Positions 7,894 through 15,585 of a stretch of 15,652 bases of DNA are shown piece by piece (position 1 is the stretch's first letter; the number at the start of each line of letters is the position of its first letter). Below the pieces are notes generated by a model. It did not search any database. It was not told where the DNA came from and saw only the letters and a list, made by a program, of their open reading frames with translations. The position numbers were made by a program, and so were the translations under genes. The stretch covers positions 1 to 15,652 of the forward strand of contig JAESSU010000087.1 of the NCBI GenBank assembly GCA_016763955.1. Reading direction: 5' to 3'. Source of the stretch: Phycisphaeraceae bacterium. Lineage in GTDB: Bacteria; Planctomycetota; Phycisphaerae; Phycisphaerales; Phycisphaeraceae.

Positions 7894-10800
7894 TTATTGT
7901 AGTAATAGTCGTCCGTTGTTCTGAGGCAGCTTGGTCGTTAGGCCAGAGAATAATTCGTACATCGCGCGTTTGGTTTTCGGGCCATCGGAGTCGTTGACGA
8001 GGATGGAGATGCCGATACTTTTTCCGGCTTGTACTTTATCAAGACCGATTTGTTGCCAAGGGATAACGATGTGATAATGGGTCATGTGTGTTGATTTATT
8101 GCGATGGATTTTCAACTTAAATTCACGTGTGATTTCGCCCAGTGGCAGTTGTTCTTCGTTGTGTGTGGCATGTCGCCATGCCAGTGTGCCTTGGGGTGTT
8201 AATGCAAAGGCGAGCTTGCCGATCTTCTTGGTGAAGATGCCTGCTAGGGGTTCGTAAACTTCCTTGAGATCGGGGTGCGTATCGAAGCCTAGTTGGATAC
8301 TGTCCTGTCGCCAGATGATGCCATCGCTGTTTCTTTGATCAAAGACATCGTCGTTAACTTTAATGTCTACAGTTAAGGCATCGGCATTCCAAGAGAAGGT
8401 CGCTTGTGCGTTGTCTGTTTTTCCGGAGGTTCCTTTGCCGGACCATGTCGCGATGTTGTTGAATTTGCCTTGCTTTGGTCTGCCGATTTCGTGGGCGGCG
8501 AGCAGGTTAAAGGTTTGATTCTGTTCCACGGGTTCGAGTGTAGACGAGAGAAGTTGCAACTTTGAATGCCATGTATGTGTGGGCGATGCTTGATGATCAA
8601 TTTTCAATGGCACATCTATTTGCTTCTGAGAATCACTGGGTAAACTGATGGCTAATTGAGCCTGCAACTGGTTGTCTAATGTCATGCGCAACTGTGTGTC
8701 TAGTGTTTGCTGTGCATGGTTTCTTAGCACGATACGTTGTACAAACTTATCACCTTTGACGAGCATGTTCGAACTGACTAGTTCAAGGGGCTGACGAATG
8801 GCGATCCACTTGATCACTTCGTTTTGCCCGGGAACTTGGCAACGTAGGGGCAGCAAACCTGCGGGGCAGTTAGGTTCTACCTTTACCACCAGTTGGGTCG
8901 CATCACGCTGTGCGGTTAGGGTTCCATAAGAGCCTAGGATTTCTGCTTTTTGCAGGTCTTGTGGCAAGGCTATACGTTTCTGATCTCCCGGATACAACGT
9001 AGCTAACAGGTTGGCATCAATCGTCTGCCCTTTGGGATACAGCTTTGATGACAAGCCGCGGACATAGATCGGTGAAGGCGAAACATCGAGCGTTACTAGC
9101 CCATTAATGACCGGAAGACTGTGGCTAACGCCCATGATGTTCGTGACAGTGACTTGTTGCACATTCCCGACTGGTAGGACAAAACGGTGGTCCCGATAGA
9201 CCGACCAGATCATCGCTAGCGTCTGATCGTCTGACGTATATACATAGCCCCATAAGTCTGTACTTAATTGTGTTAATCGTGTCACGGGTGACAAGCCTTC
9301 AGTCTGATCCGCAAACACAGCCAATGCAGGAACCGCTGCCTTGGGCGAAACTTTTTTGGTGCCGAATTTGAGTTTGGGATCCAAGTTGTAACAGATGCCC
9401 CAACTGCCATCGGAGAGAGGGGGGTAGTCATAGGAATAAAACGGTAAGTAGGCACGGATGCCTTCGCCTTTGAGAATTCCCGCCACACGAACATGCCAAC
9501 GTGCGTGATCCTTCTGGCGATCTTCCGAGCTGAACATGGATCGATAACCCAGTTCTGTGATGTAGATATCCATGTCTTTACCGTTGTTGTACTGGCGAAT
9601 GGCTTTGTGCAATTTGGCGAAATGTTCGGGAATTTTAGCTTTTTCTGGTGGCGGTGCGTGATAGCCGTGGCAATGGTAAGCATCGAGTAACGACAGGAGC
9701 CCTTGCTCAAACAGGGGTAGGTTCCAACTGTACTCACGGAGTGCTGAAGTGCAGGGGCCCATGAGAATCGCATTCGGATCGTTGGCATCCACCACTTGCC
9801 GTGCACGTCGGTAGATTTCAATCACATCCTGTGGGTAGTAGATCGGCTTGTGGATACCGGATCCGGGTTTGTTGAGATTAATTTCCCAAGAAAGATCGTA
9901 AATGCGATGTTCCATACTCGACGAAAAATGTTTACTTTTCTGTATAACGTCTTTAAAGTAATTCATGAACAGATCCCAACTTTTGATGCCTGGTGCGATA
10001 TTTGGGGTGTCTGACTTGGCCCATTTGGGCGTGTTGAGATTGATGCCCAAGTTGACGATGGTGTTCATCCAATTAGGTCGGGTAGGTTTATTCTCAATCG
10101 CTTTATGCAGCCAATTCGCCATGCCGTTGGAACGGTTGGCTACGCCTTCAGGTTCAAGCCATATCCAGCGTTGGGTATCTAGCCGCCAGCTCACGCCCAG
10201 CATGTCAGCAAGATTGCTATGACCTCCATGCAGACCTAGAAATGAAGCATTACCCACACGTTGCATCCGTTGTTGACTCTGCTTAAGGGTTCGTGGCATA
10301 ACGGCGAAACTGCCATGGCCATCGGGCATCGACCCCGTGGTCCGCAGACAGGAAAGTTTCTCGATGTGTTGGCCTTTATCATTAACCCACCATGCTTGCA
10401 AATCGTAAAATCCCGGCTGATCCGGCGTATATTCAGTGACGCAGGTTGATGCTTTAAGGTCCTGGGGTTTGAAGGTATGTTCAAAGATCACCTTGTCGAA
10501 AAAATCACGGACCTGACAATGCAAACCACTTGCCTGAGATGGAAACCCTTTGGGGCAGTTAAAGTTTAACGCCACATTTTTGCCCGGCTCAAAGAGATTA
10601 TTTCGTGACATGTTGGTGGTAAATAGAACGGGTGCATCCAAAGATCGCTTCGGAGTACGGTAGAGAAAAATACGCTTGATAATTAAGGCTCTGTTAGCAG
10701 GCACTGAGCCGGTCAATGAAAAGTTACGGAGTTGATCAATGGGGAGAGATTGGCCATCCTTGTTCTTGAACAGATCAAAGGCAAGCAATCGCTGCCGCAT

Positions 10801-11232
10801 ATTGCCTTCAACTTGCTGGGGTGAGAGGACATGACTGTATTCCTTGCCATCTTGGGTATTGATTTTTGCACGGAACCACCACGGCCCGCCAGGGTTGGCC
10901 ATCATCTCGATGCCAATGCCCGTTGCATCCGCACAGGCTTTGGGGGCTAATTTTGTAAGCAGATCCATCGTAAACCAGCGGTCAATTTTTCTCGCCTTGT
11001 CGCCAATTTTAAAAGTCATCTGTAGCAAGTCTTTTTCATCGCCGAGTGTGATGCCCAATTGAGCATTGACGGTGATATTTTTACCTTTGCTAATTTTAAT
11101 CTGTTTTGAGACAGCATCGGAAAATGTTGCCAGTTCGCTGATGATTTCAATGGATTGTGCGCGGGCCATAGTCCCGGCAGCCAGTACGACAACTGTGAGT
11201 GCAGCAATACACCCTGTGAATCGGTTAAACAT
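7894..11232 (-). CDS. Large secreted glycoside-hydrolase-like protein with C-terminal CBM9-like domain
   Basis: An 1112-residue exported protein. Residues 1-25 are a signal peptide (AALTVVVLAAG, cleavage after ARA). Residues ~27-195 look like a beta-sandwich binding domain, followed by a second beta region to ~300. Residues ~320-640 resemble a clan-A (beta/alpha)8 hydrolase barrel: YDLSWEINL places Glu450 as acid/base and YITELGYRS places Glu560 as nucleophile, about 110 residues apart and at the ends of predicted strands. Residues ~640-940 are all-beta, and the final ~170 residues (ATWSGKGTSG, DDVFDQ, WRQDSIQLGFD, HIVIPWQQIG) match the CBM9-like pattern. Family assignment (GH39- or GH5-like) is uncertain. 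AGGAA precedes the ATG. It is the last gene of the LacI-pseudopilin-hydrolase operon and probably degrades an extracellular polysaccharide. Confidence 0.75.
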   Translation of the reverse strand: MFNRFTGCIAALTVVVLAAGTMARAQSIEIISELATFSDAVSKQIKISKGKNITVNAQLGITLGDEKDLLQMTFKIGDKARKIDRWFTMDLLTKLAPKACADATGIGIEMMANPGGPWWFRAKINTQDGKEYSHVLSPQQVEGNMRQRLLAFDLFKNKDGQSLPIDQLRNFSLTGSVPANRALIIKRIFLYRTPKRSLDAPVLFTTNMSRNNLFEPGKNVALNFNCPKGFPSQASGLHCQVRDFFDKVIFEHTFKPQDLKASTCVTEYTPDQPGFYDLQAWWVNDKGQHIEKLSCLRTTGSMPDGHGSFAVMPRTLKQSQQRMQRVGNASFLGLHGGHSNLADMLGVSWRLDTQRWIWLEPEGVANRSNGMANWLHKAIENKPTRPNWMNTIVNLGINLNTPKWAKSDTPNIAPGIKSWDLFMNYFKDVIQKSKHFSSSMEHRIYDLSWEINLNKPGSGIHKPIYYPQDVIEIYRRARQVVDANDPNAILMGPCTSALREYSWNLPLFEQGLLSLLDAYHCHGYHAPPPEKAKIPEHFAKLHKAIRQYNNGKDMDIYITELGYRSMFSSEDRQKDHARWHVRVAGILKGEGIRAYLPFYSYDYPPLSDGSWGICYNLDPKLKFGTKKVSPKAAVPALAVFADQTEGLSPVTRLTQLSTDLWGYVYTSDDQTLAMIWSVYRDHRFVLPVGNVQQVTVTNIMGVSHSLPVINGLVTLDVSPSPIYVRGLSSKLYPKGQTIDANLLATLYPGDQKRIALPQDLQKAEILGSYGTLTAQRDATQLVVKVEPNCPAGLLPLRCQVPGQNEVIKWIAIRQPLELVSSNMLVKGDKFVQRIVLRNHAQQTLDTQLRMTLDNQLQAQLAISLPSDSQKQIDVPLKIDHQASPTHTWHSKLQLLSSTLEPVEQNQTFNLLAAHEIGRPKQGKFNNIATWSGKGTSGKTDNAQATFSWNADALTVDIKVNDDVFDQRNSDGIIWRQDSIQLGFDTHPDLKEVYEPLAGIFTKKIGKLAFALTPQGTLAWRHATHNEEQLPLGEITREFKLKIHRNKSTHMTHYHIVIPWQQIGLDKVQAGKSIGISILVNDSDGPKTKRAMYELFSGLTTKLPQNNGRLLLQ

Positions 11233-11296
11233 TTGTTAGATTCCTGATGATAAATGATGATAGAAATCAGAGGGTTATGAATCGGAGGGTTGTGCA

Positions 11297-12007
11297 TCAA
11301 GGTTCCATCAAGGGATAACGTTTGTAGAACGTTCCCCAGTCTTGCGACATATCTGTGGGGTTGATTTTTTTGCCATGGCCATCGACAAAGAACGCATTGG
11401 CCGTATCACTGGGATGGCGAAACGCTGTCCGGCTGCCATCATGCAGAGCGTTGTAGCCCACAATAGGCGGACGGTTAGTGAGGGCGGTTGGAATTTGGCA
11501 ATCTGCTCCGATGATTAGCTCAGTGGGTTTTTTAAGACTGTTGAGTCGTTTCCAGTTATTGGCCCAGATTTCCTGAGCCAAGCCGTAGCTGTTATAACCA
11601 ATCCCACTGTACGTAGTAGACCAAGCTTCCCTTGAGCTAAGTGTGGGGCATTTGAACACATTGGGTAAGGGAGCCGTGTCCTTGAGCCAGTTAATGGGAG
11701 TCACACCGGGGACGGTGACTGGTTCGTTGATGTAACGCTTAAGAAGATCGTTCCAGTAGTATCTTCCGCCGGGGGCGTTGATCTTGTAGGGCGGGAATGT
11801 TTCACGGTAATCATCGAGATAAATCGCCATGCAAACGCCCATCTGTTTCATGTTGCTCATACAAGATATGGCTGTTGCTGATTCTCGTGCTTTTTTCAAA
11901 GCGGGTAACAGGATGGCCAACAGTAACGCGATGATCGAGATCACCACCAGCAGTTCGATGAGTGTGAAAGCACGTTTAGTCTTGGATGTTGTTAAGCAAA
12001 TATTCAT
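11297..12007 (-). CDS. Pseudopilin-like protein (prepilin N-terminus, DUF1559/H-X9-DG type)
   Basis: A 236-residue protein from the ATG at 12007, chosen because GAGGA lies seven bases upstream; a longer frame to 12043 lacks a site. A short basic leader (TTSKTKRA) precedes [12 protein letters not shown] with Glu at +5 and a long hydrophobic helix, the type III signal cleaved by prepilin peptidase. The -1 residue is Ala rather than the usual Gly. The body has cysteines at CMSN, CPTLSS and DCQIP, and near the end [19 protein letters not shown], close to the H-X9-DG motif that names these planctomycete proteins. They are thought to sit in the envelope; their function is unclear. It lies 57 bases after the LacI gene and 64 before the hydrolase gene, on the same strand, which ties it to polysaccharide use. 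Confidence 0.85.
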   Translation of the reverse strand: MNICLTTSKTKRAFTLIELLVVISIIALLLAILLPALKKARESATAISCMSNMKQMGVCMAIYLDDYRETFPPYKINAPGGRYYWNDLLKRYINEPVTVPGVTPINWLKDTAPLPNVFKCPTLSSREAWSTTYSGIGYNSYGLAQEIWANNWKRLNSLKKPTELIIGADCQIPTALTNRPPIVGYNALHDGSRTAFRHPSDTANAFFVDGHGKKINPTDMSQDWGTFYKRYPLMEP

Positions 12008-12064
12008 GAGATTTTCCTCTGTTAATAGGCCATGGAAAAACAACTTTAAAAATTTAATCGTTTA

Positions 12065-13102
12065 TCAATCAGTCTTAAAAGTTATCGATGAGGCACGTAC
12101 AATCAGTTCGGGTTTGATACAGATTGATTGGGGTTCAAGTTCCGGGAAATCCCCCTGTGCACGTTGGAATAACAACTTCACTGCCTGATGTCCGATCTGT
12201 TTTGGGGATTGTTTGACCGTGGTCAATGCTGGCGAGATGATGGGTGCAAAACTCATATCCGCAAACCCCACCACTGATAGATCCTGCGGGATACGCAATT
12301 CTAATTCTGATGCCGCCTGATAGACCGCCAGTGCCATGAGGTCTGCTGCTGCAAAGACGGCGGTAGGGCGTGGGGTGCAACGGAGCAGTTGTCTTGCCTG
12401 TTTTAGACCATGATTAAAACAAGGGTCTTCTAGCATGTGGTAGGTGACATCATGTCCCGACAGCGCATCTTCAAAACCTTGACGACGCAGTAATCCGGTA
12501 CTGGTAAAGGATGGCCCAGCCAATTGCGCGATATGTCGATGGCCCAGACTTAGCAGATACTCTGCTGCGATTTTGCCCCCAAGGTAATCATCTGTTCCTG
12601 CAAAATCCGCGTGGGTGTTGGGCATCTTACGATCCACGCAGACCACCGGCAAGCGATGCTTCCATGCTTCGTGCAACGCTTCGTCGGGAGTCGCATCTTG
12701 AATCGGACAGATGATAATGCCATCGACTCGCTGTTCGATGAGGCGGTGAATGAGTTCCAGTTCATTGCTACTGTCTGCTAGATCGGGGCCGAGTTTTCGG
12801 GCTTTGACCACAATGGATAAATGATCTCGATCAGCTAGTGCATCTTGAATACCAGCCAGAATCTGGGCAAGAAATTCGAATTCCGGGTTAAGAATGATGC
12901 CAATGGTCTGGGTTTTGCCACTTTGGATTGCACGGACAAGTCGGTTGGGTCTGTAATTAAGGTGCTGGGCAACCTCTAGTACACGTTTTTTAGTTTTATC
13001 CGAGACCTGTGATTTGTTAGATAGAACTCTAGAGACTGTACCAATGGAGACGGATGCCTCTTGGGCGATGCGTTTGAGTTGGACCATATTGGTGCTGGTC
13101 AT
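12065..13102 (-). CDS. LacI-family transcriptional regulator
   Basis: A 345-residue repressor. Residues 7-30 are the LacI helix-turn-helix (LKRIAQEASVSIGTVSRVLS), with the hinge at NYRPNRLVRAIQSGKTQTIG (~49-68). The rest is the periplasmic-binding-protein-like sensor: VDGIIICPIQ, LPVVCVDRKMP, FAGTDDYLGGKIAAEYLLSLGH, AVFAAADLMALAVY, SVVGFADMSFAPIISPALTTV. This sensor type usually binds a sugar. The ATG at 13102 has AGGA about eight bases upstream. The gene leads an operon with the pseudopilin-like and hydrolase genes, and its promoter carries a palindrome and a tandem repeat, so it probably represses itself and the two genes behind it until the sugar appears. The ligand cannot be named. Confidence 0.95.
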   Translation of the reverse strand: MTSTNMVQLKRIAQEASVSIGTVSRVLSNKSQVSDKTKKRVLEVAQHLNYRPNRLVRAIQSGKTQTIGIILNPEFEFLAQILAGIQDALADRDHLSIVVKARKLGPDLADSSNELELIHRLIEQRVDGIIICPIQDATPDEALHEAWKHRLPVVCVDRKMPNTHADFAGTDDYLGGKIAAEYLLSLGHRHIAQLAGPSFTSTGLLRRQGFEDALSGHDVTYHMLEDPCFNHGLKQARQLLRCTPRPTAVFAAADLMALAVYQAASELELRIPQDLSVVGFADMSFAPIISPALTTVKQSPKQIGHQAVKLLFQRAQGDFPELEPQSICIKPELIVRASSITFKTD

Positions 13103-13120
13103 AAACTTATCCTATCACTA

Positions 13121-13143
13121 CAAGTATTTGCGCAAGTATTTGC
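13121..13143. repeat. Tandem 11-bp repeat, probable operator
   Basis: CAAGTATTTGC occurs exactly twice (13121-13131 and 13133-13143), one base apart, so the period is 12. The junction forms the palindrome TTGCGCAA (13128-13135), with the central CG typical of LacI-family operators. It lies just downstream of the -10 box of the LacI gene, between promoter and start codon, where a bound repressor would block transcription. Confidence 0.55.
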
Positions 13144-13147
13144 ATAA

Positions 13148-13175
13148 ATTATAGGTTTGATAATTATCAAGTCAA
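13148..13175 (-). promoter_or_regulatory. Strong sigma-70-type promoter of the LacI operon
   Basis: On the minus strand TTGACT (13170-13175, 5 of 6) and a perfect TATAAT (13148-13153) are separated by 16 bases. This is the best promoter in the window. The predicted start is near 13140, inside the tandem repeat, leaving a leader of about 40 bases to the ATG at 13102. Confidence 0.7.
13157..13170. promoter_or_regulatory. Perfect 14-bp palindrome in the promoter spacer, probable operator
   Basis: TTGATAATTATCAA is a perfect 14-bp palindrome lying between the -10 and -35 boxes and touching the -35 box. A dimeric repressor bound here would compete with RNA polymerase. The likely partner is the adjacent LacI-family protein, although the centre is AT rather than the CG common in that family. 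Confidence 0.5.
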
Positions 13176-13382
13176 GATTTTGGTGTGAAATAAAATAAAC
13201 ACATGATGATATTTTATTATTAGTATTTTGTTTAAAGTTATTTATAACACTTAGAGAATTCAGAGTGCGTCTTCATAGGCATAACACAACGAACGAATTG
13301 TCGTCTTAGAGCTTATAGATAAGATTAGATAGGGGAGATGAAAGAGAGTTGGACGATTTTTACTGCAAGCTGACGAAAAGGG

Positions 13383-14633
13383 CTATTCGCTTTTTTGTGC
13401 AATGGCGATTAGGTCTCGGTAGATGCCGGTGATGTTGCCGTTTCTTACGATCTGTAATTTTGGCGTTGCGTTGATCTGGCGATTTAATTCTTCAGATGTA
13501 TATTCAAAACCATGATAAACCGCATCGGATGAGCCCCCGAATTGCCAAGAAGGAGTTACGCATATTAAATGTCCGCCGGGCTTAAGGGTGCGCGTGATTT
13601 CCTTGAGAATTTGAATCGGATTCGCTAAATGCTCAATCACATCAAAGAGTGTAATGCACGCTGCAAAATTATCACCAAACGGGATCGCATCACCGCGTCC
13701 TAATTGAAATTTTGGACCTCCCTTGGTATTGGCAGGGTAGGTTTGTGTGCTACACATTTTGGTAGACACCGCAACGCCTTGCGGTTCAGGATCGATCCCG
13801 ATGACCTGTAAATCTTTCATTGCAAACAAGTGACTAAACAAACCATCGCCGCAGCCCACGTCCAGTACCGGCCCGTCTTTGCCTAGTGCATACTCACTAA
13901 CAAGTTGAGCTAAATGATCACAGCGTTGTTTTAGAGGGTCTGCTTTTTTGTAGCCTTCCCAAACCAAAGCACCGCGCTGGTCATATTTTTCAAACGGCAT
14001 CATCCCCGCATGCAAAGCAACGTTCCACAATAAACCACTACCTTCATGACGAGCGTAAACATCGCGCATGTCCGGTGAGGCCCAGTCGAATCCAAAAATC
14101 TCTTGAAACGCAGTTGTCTCAGCATCTGCTGGTGAGGGTGAAAATTCATCCGTGACAATTACCTGAGGCACAGCCATGCATCGGCCACCTTGGAGCCTGA
14201 TCGTCAACCCCAATGCCATGGGGCCAAGTTGCGGCAAGGCGTTGAGCAACTTCTCGCCATGGGCTGCATCAAAAGCTTTCTCCTCAACGACCATCACCCC
14301 GCTAGCGATCGCATCGACTTCTTCGGGAAAGCGATAGCAGTTGCTCCCGACACCTTTACCATGATGATGAAAGCCTTTGGGATGAATCATGTTCTCGCCA
14401 AGTGAAAAAACATGCCCATCTGCAAAGTAGCGTTTGGCGCCGACGAGCTTAATGCGAGGTAAGCGCTTAATAAATGAGCCAAGGATTTTGAGCCAATCCG
14501 TCGGTTGGGGGTCGGGGGCATTAACATGACGGACAAGGACTAGACCCTCTCCGGGGCGTGTGACTTGCCAGAGGCCGGTAGTGGGGGTTGGATCATTGTT
14601 GGCGGTAGGTGCAGATATCGTCGGTTCACTCAT
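13383..14633 (-). CDS. SAM-dependent methyltransferase with N-terminal GT2-like remnant
   Basis: A 416-residue protein from the ATG at 14633; a frame two codons longer would begin with TTG. The C-terminal half is a class I methyltransferase (Methyltransf_11/25 type): GPVLDVGCGDGLFSHLF (motif I, ~254-270), VIGIDPEP (acidic loop binding SAM ribose), GDAIPFGDN, LFDVIEHLANP, LKPGGHLICVTPS. The N-terminal half (~60-165) resembles the later part of a GT2 glycosyltransferase: KLVGAKRYFADGHVFSLGE, HHHGKGVG, AIASGVMVVEEKAFDAA, LGLTIRLQGGRCMAVPQ. The nucleotide-sugar and DXD part is absent. Such fusions occur in surface-glycan gene sets, so modification of a glycan or lipid is a reasonable guess. It has no good ribosome binding site and a hairpin before its start. 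No operon partner is visible. Confidence 0.85.
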   Translation of the reverse strand: MSEPTISAPTANNDPTPTTGLWQVTRPGEGLVLVRHVNAPDPQPTDWLKILGSFIKRLPRIKLVGAKRYFADGHVFSLGENMIHPKGFHHHGKGVGSNCYRFPEEVDAIASGVMVVEEKAFDAAHGEKLLNALPQLGPMALGLTIRLQGGRCMAVPQVIVTDEFSPSPADAETTAFQEIFGFDWASPDMRDVYARHEGSGLLWNVALHAGMMPFEKYDQRGALVWEGYKKADPLKQRCDHLAQLVSEYALGKDGPVLDVGCGDGLFSHLFAMKDLQVIGIDPEPQGVAVSTKMCSTQTYPANTKGGPKFQLGRGDAIPFGDNFAACITLFDVIEHLANPIQILKEITRTLKPGGHLICVTPSWQFGGSSDAVYHGFEYTSEELNRQINATPKLQIVRNGNITGIYRDLIAIAQKSE

Positions 14634-14645
14634 AGTCAAGAAGTC

Positions 14646-14676
14646 GGCATTTCAAGCGATTAAGCTTGAATTTGCC
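14646..14676 (-). promoter_or_regulatory. Hairpin just upstream of the methyltransferase start
   Basis: An inverted repeat of 7 bp (14651-14657 with 14664-14670, six-base loop) extends by 4 more pairs (GGCA/TGCC, 14646-14649 and 14673-14676) across a small internal loop. It ends 12 bases before the ATG at 14633. There is no T run after it on the minus strand, so it is not an intrinsic terminator. It could limit ribosome access or stabilise the message. Confidence 0.4.
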
Positions 14677-14736
14677 TTGCATCGCGACGGTTAAAGTTTG
14701 CCAAAATAAACGTTCAATGAGGCGTTATAATGACAA

Positions 14737-14763
14737 ATGGCTGCCCTAGATTAGGACAGCCAT
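14737..14763 (-). terminator. Terminator after the second pseudopilin gene
   Basis: An 11-bp inverted repeat (14737-14747 with 14753-14763) with a five-base loop lies 60 bases after the stop at 14824. The one mismatch becomes a G-U pair only in minus-strand RNA, which supports that orientation. The following T tract is weak (TTGTCATTAT), so termination may be partial. Confidence 0.6.
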
Positions 14764-14823
14764 CCGTATTTTAATTGATTAAGCTTAGAGGCTTAATTTT
14801 TGTCATGATTGCTTAGGCAAGTA

Positions 14824-15585
14824 TTAGTCGTACTCGACATCATTAAGGCCACCTTTGCTAATCAATGAAGCGTCGTCCGGGCCAACGATATCGAATAGAT
14901 TGTCATCGACCTTGCTGCTGTCCCCGTACTGGGTATCCAATTGGTTGTGCGTGGCTTCAAAGGTGACATGATTGTCATTAAAGCCCACACTACCACGCCA
15001 TTCGTTGGTGTTACTAGTTGGATTGGTGTGAACGGACTTGATGGGCTGGGCAGCTGTGCCAACGCCCCCAACGAATATGGCTCCATTATTATCCTTAGCA
15101 CGGTCAGTGATAATGGGAGCTTCACTGTTAGATGTGTCTCGCCATTCGGCAGAACGCTGTTTGTCGTTGACGCCTGCATTAGCAATCCTTAGCAGAGCGT
15201 AGGAGTAATTAGCGGTGGCCACGAGGCCGGAGGTCCAACGCGTCTTTGTTTCTGAAGGGCTGATGACATATTCGCCGGTGAAATAATTGTCATCGAGTAG
15301 TTCTTGGAAACGGGCTTCAACCGTGATGCTTGATGAGAATCCGGGAACGGTGTAGCCAGTAAAGGCGAACGGTTTGCCGATGGAGTTCTTTCCCGGGTAG
15401 TAGGTGTTGTTTCCTTGTGAGAACAGCACTAGGCCGGTGTGGATGCCTCGAACTTGTGTAGAGTTTTGCATTTGACGGGCTGTTCGTCGAGCAGCACCGA
15501 GTGCGGGCAACAAGATGCCGATGAGTAGGGCGATGATCGAAATCACAACCAATAATTCAATTAACGTAAACGCGTGCTTTTTCAT
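14824..15585 (-). CDS. Pseudopilin-like protein (prepilin-type N-terminus)
   Basis: A 253-residue protein with the leader MKKHA and then [12 protein letters not shown]: Glu at +5, a long hydrophobic helix, and GAARRTARQMQNSTQVRGIH, the amphipathic continuation seen in planctomycete pseudopilins. Prepilin peptidase should cut between Ala and Phe. The body is polar, rich in Asn, Ser, Thr and Asp, lacks cysteine, and ends GGLNDVEYD. It carries GFNDNHVTFEATHNQLD, which resembles the 'showing-a-product' C-terminus of this family (H-V-x-F), but the H-X9-DG motif of the other copy (11297-12007) is missing and the two bodies share no clear similarity. GAGGAG lies before the ATG at 15585. It may be an envelope or minor pilin protein; its partners are unknown. 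Confidence 0.85.
   Translation of the reverse strand: MKKHAFTLIELLVVISIIALLIGILLPALGAARRTARQMQNSTQVRGIHTGLVLFSQGNNTYYPGKNSIGKPFAFTGYTVPGFSSSITVEARFQELLDDNYFTGEYVISPSETKTRWTSGLVATANYSYALLRIANAGVNDKQRSAEWRDTSNSEAPIITDRAKDNNGAIFVGGVGTAAQPIKSVHTNPTSNTNEWRGSVGFNDNHVTFEATHNQLDTQYGDSSKVDDNLFDIVGPDDASLISKGGLNDVEYD

Noticed and set aside
9282..9821. A 179-codon minus-strand frame inside the hydrolase gene
   Set aside because: It is a shifted reading of the catalytic barrel; the long frame there carries the expected catalytic motifs and is unbroken.
13176..13382. Gene or terminator in the AT-rich gap upstream of the LacI operon
   Set aside because: No open frame with a start site, no strong hairpin and no tRNA-like fold was found; only a 5-bp repeat TCTTA/TAAGA near 13304-13324, too weak to call.
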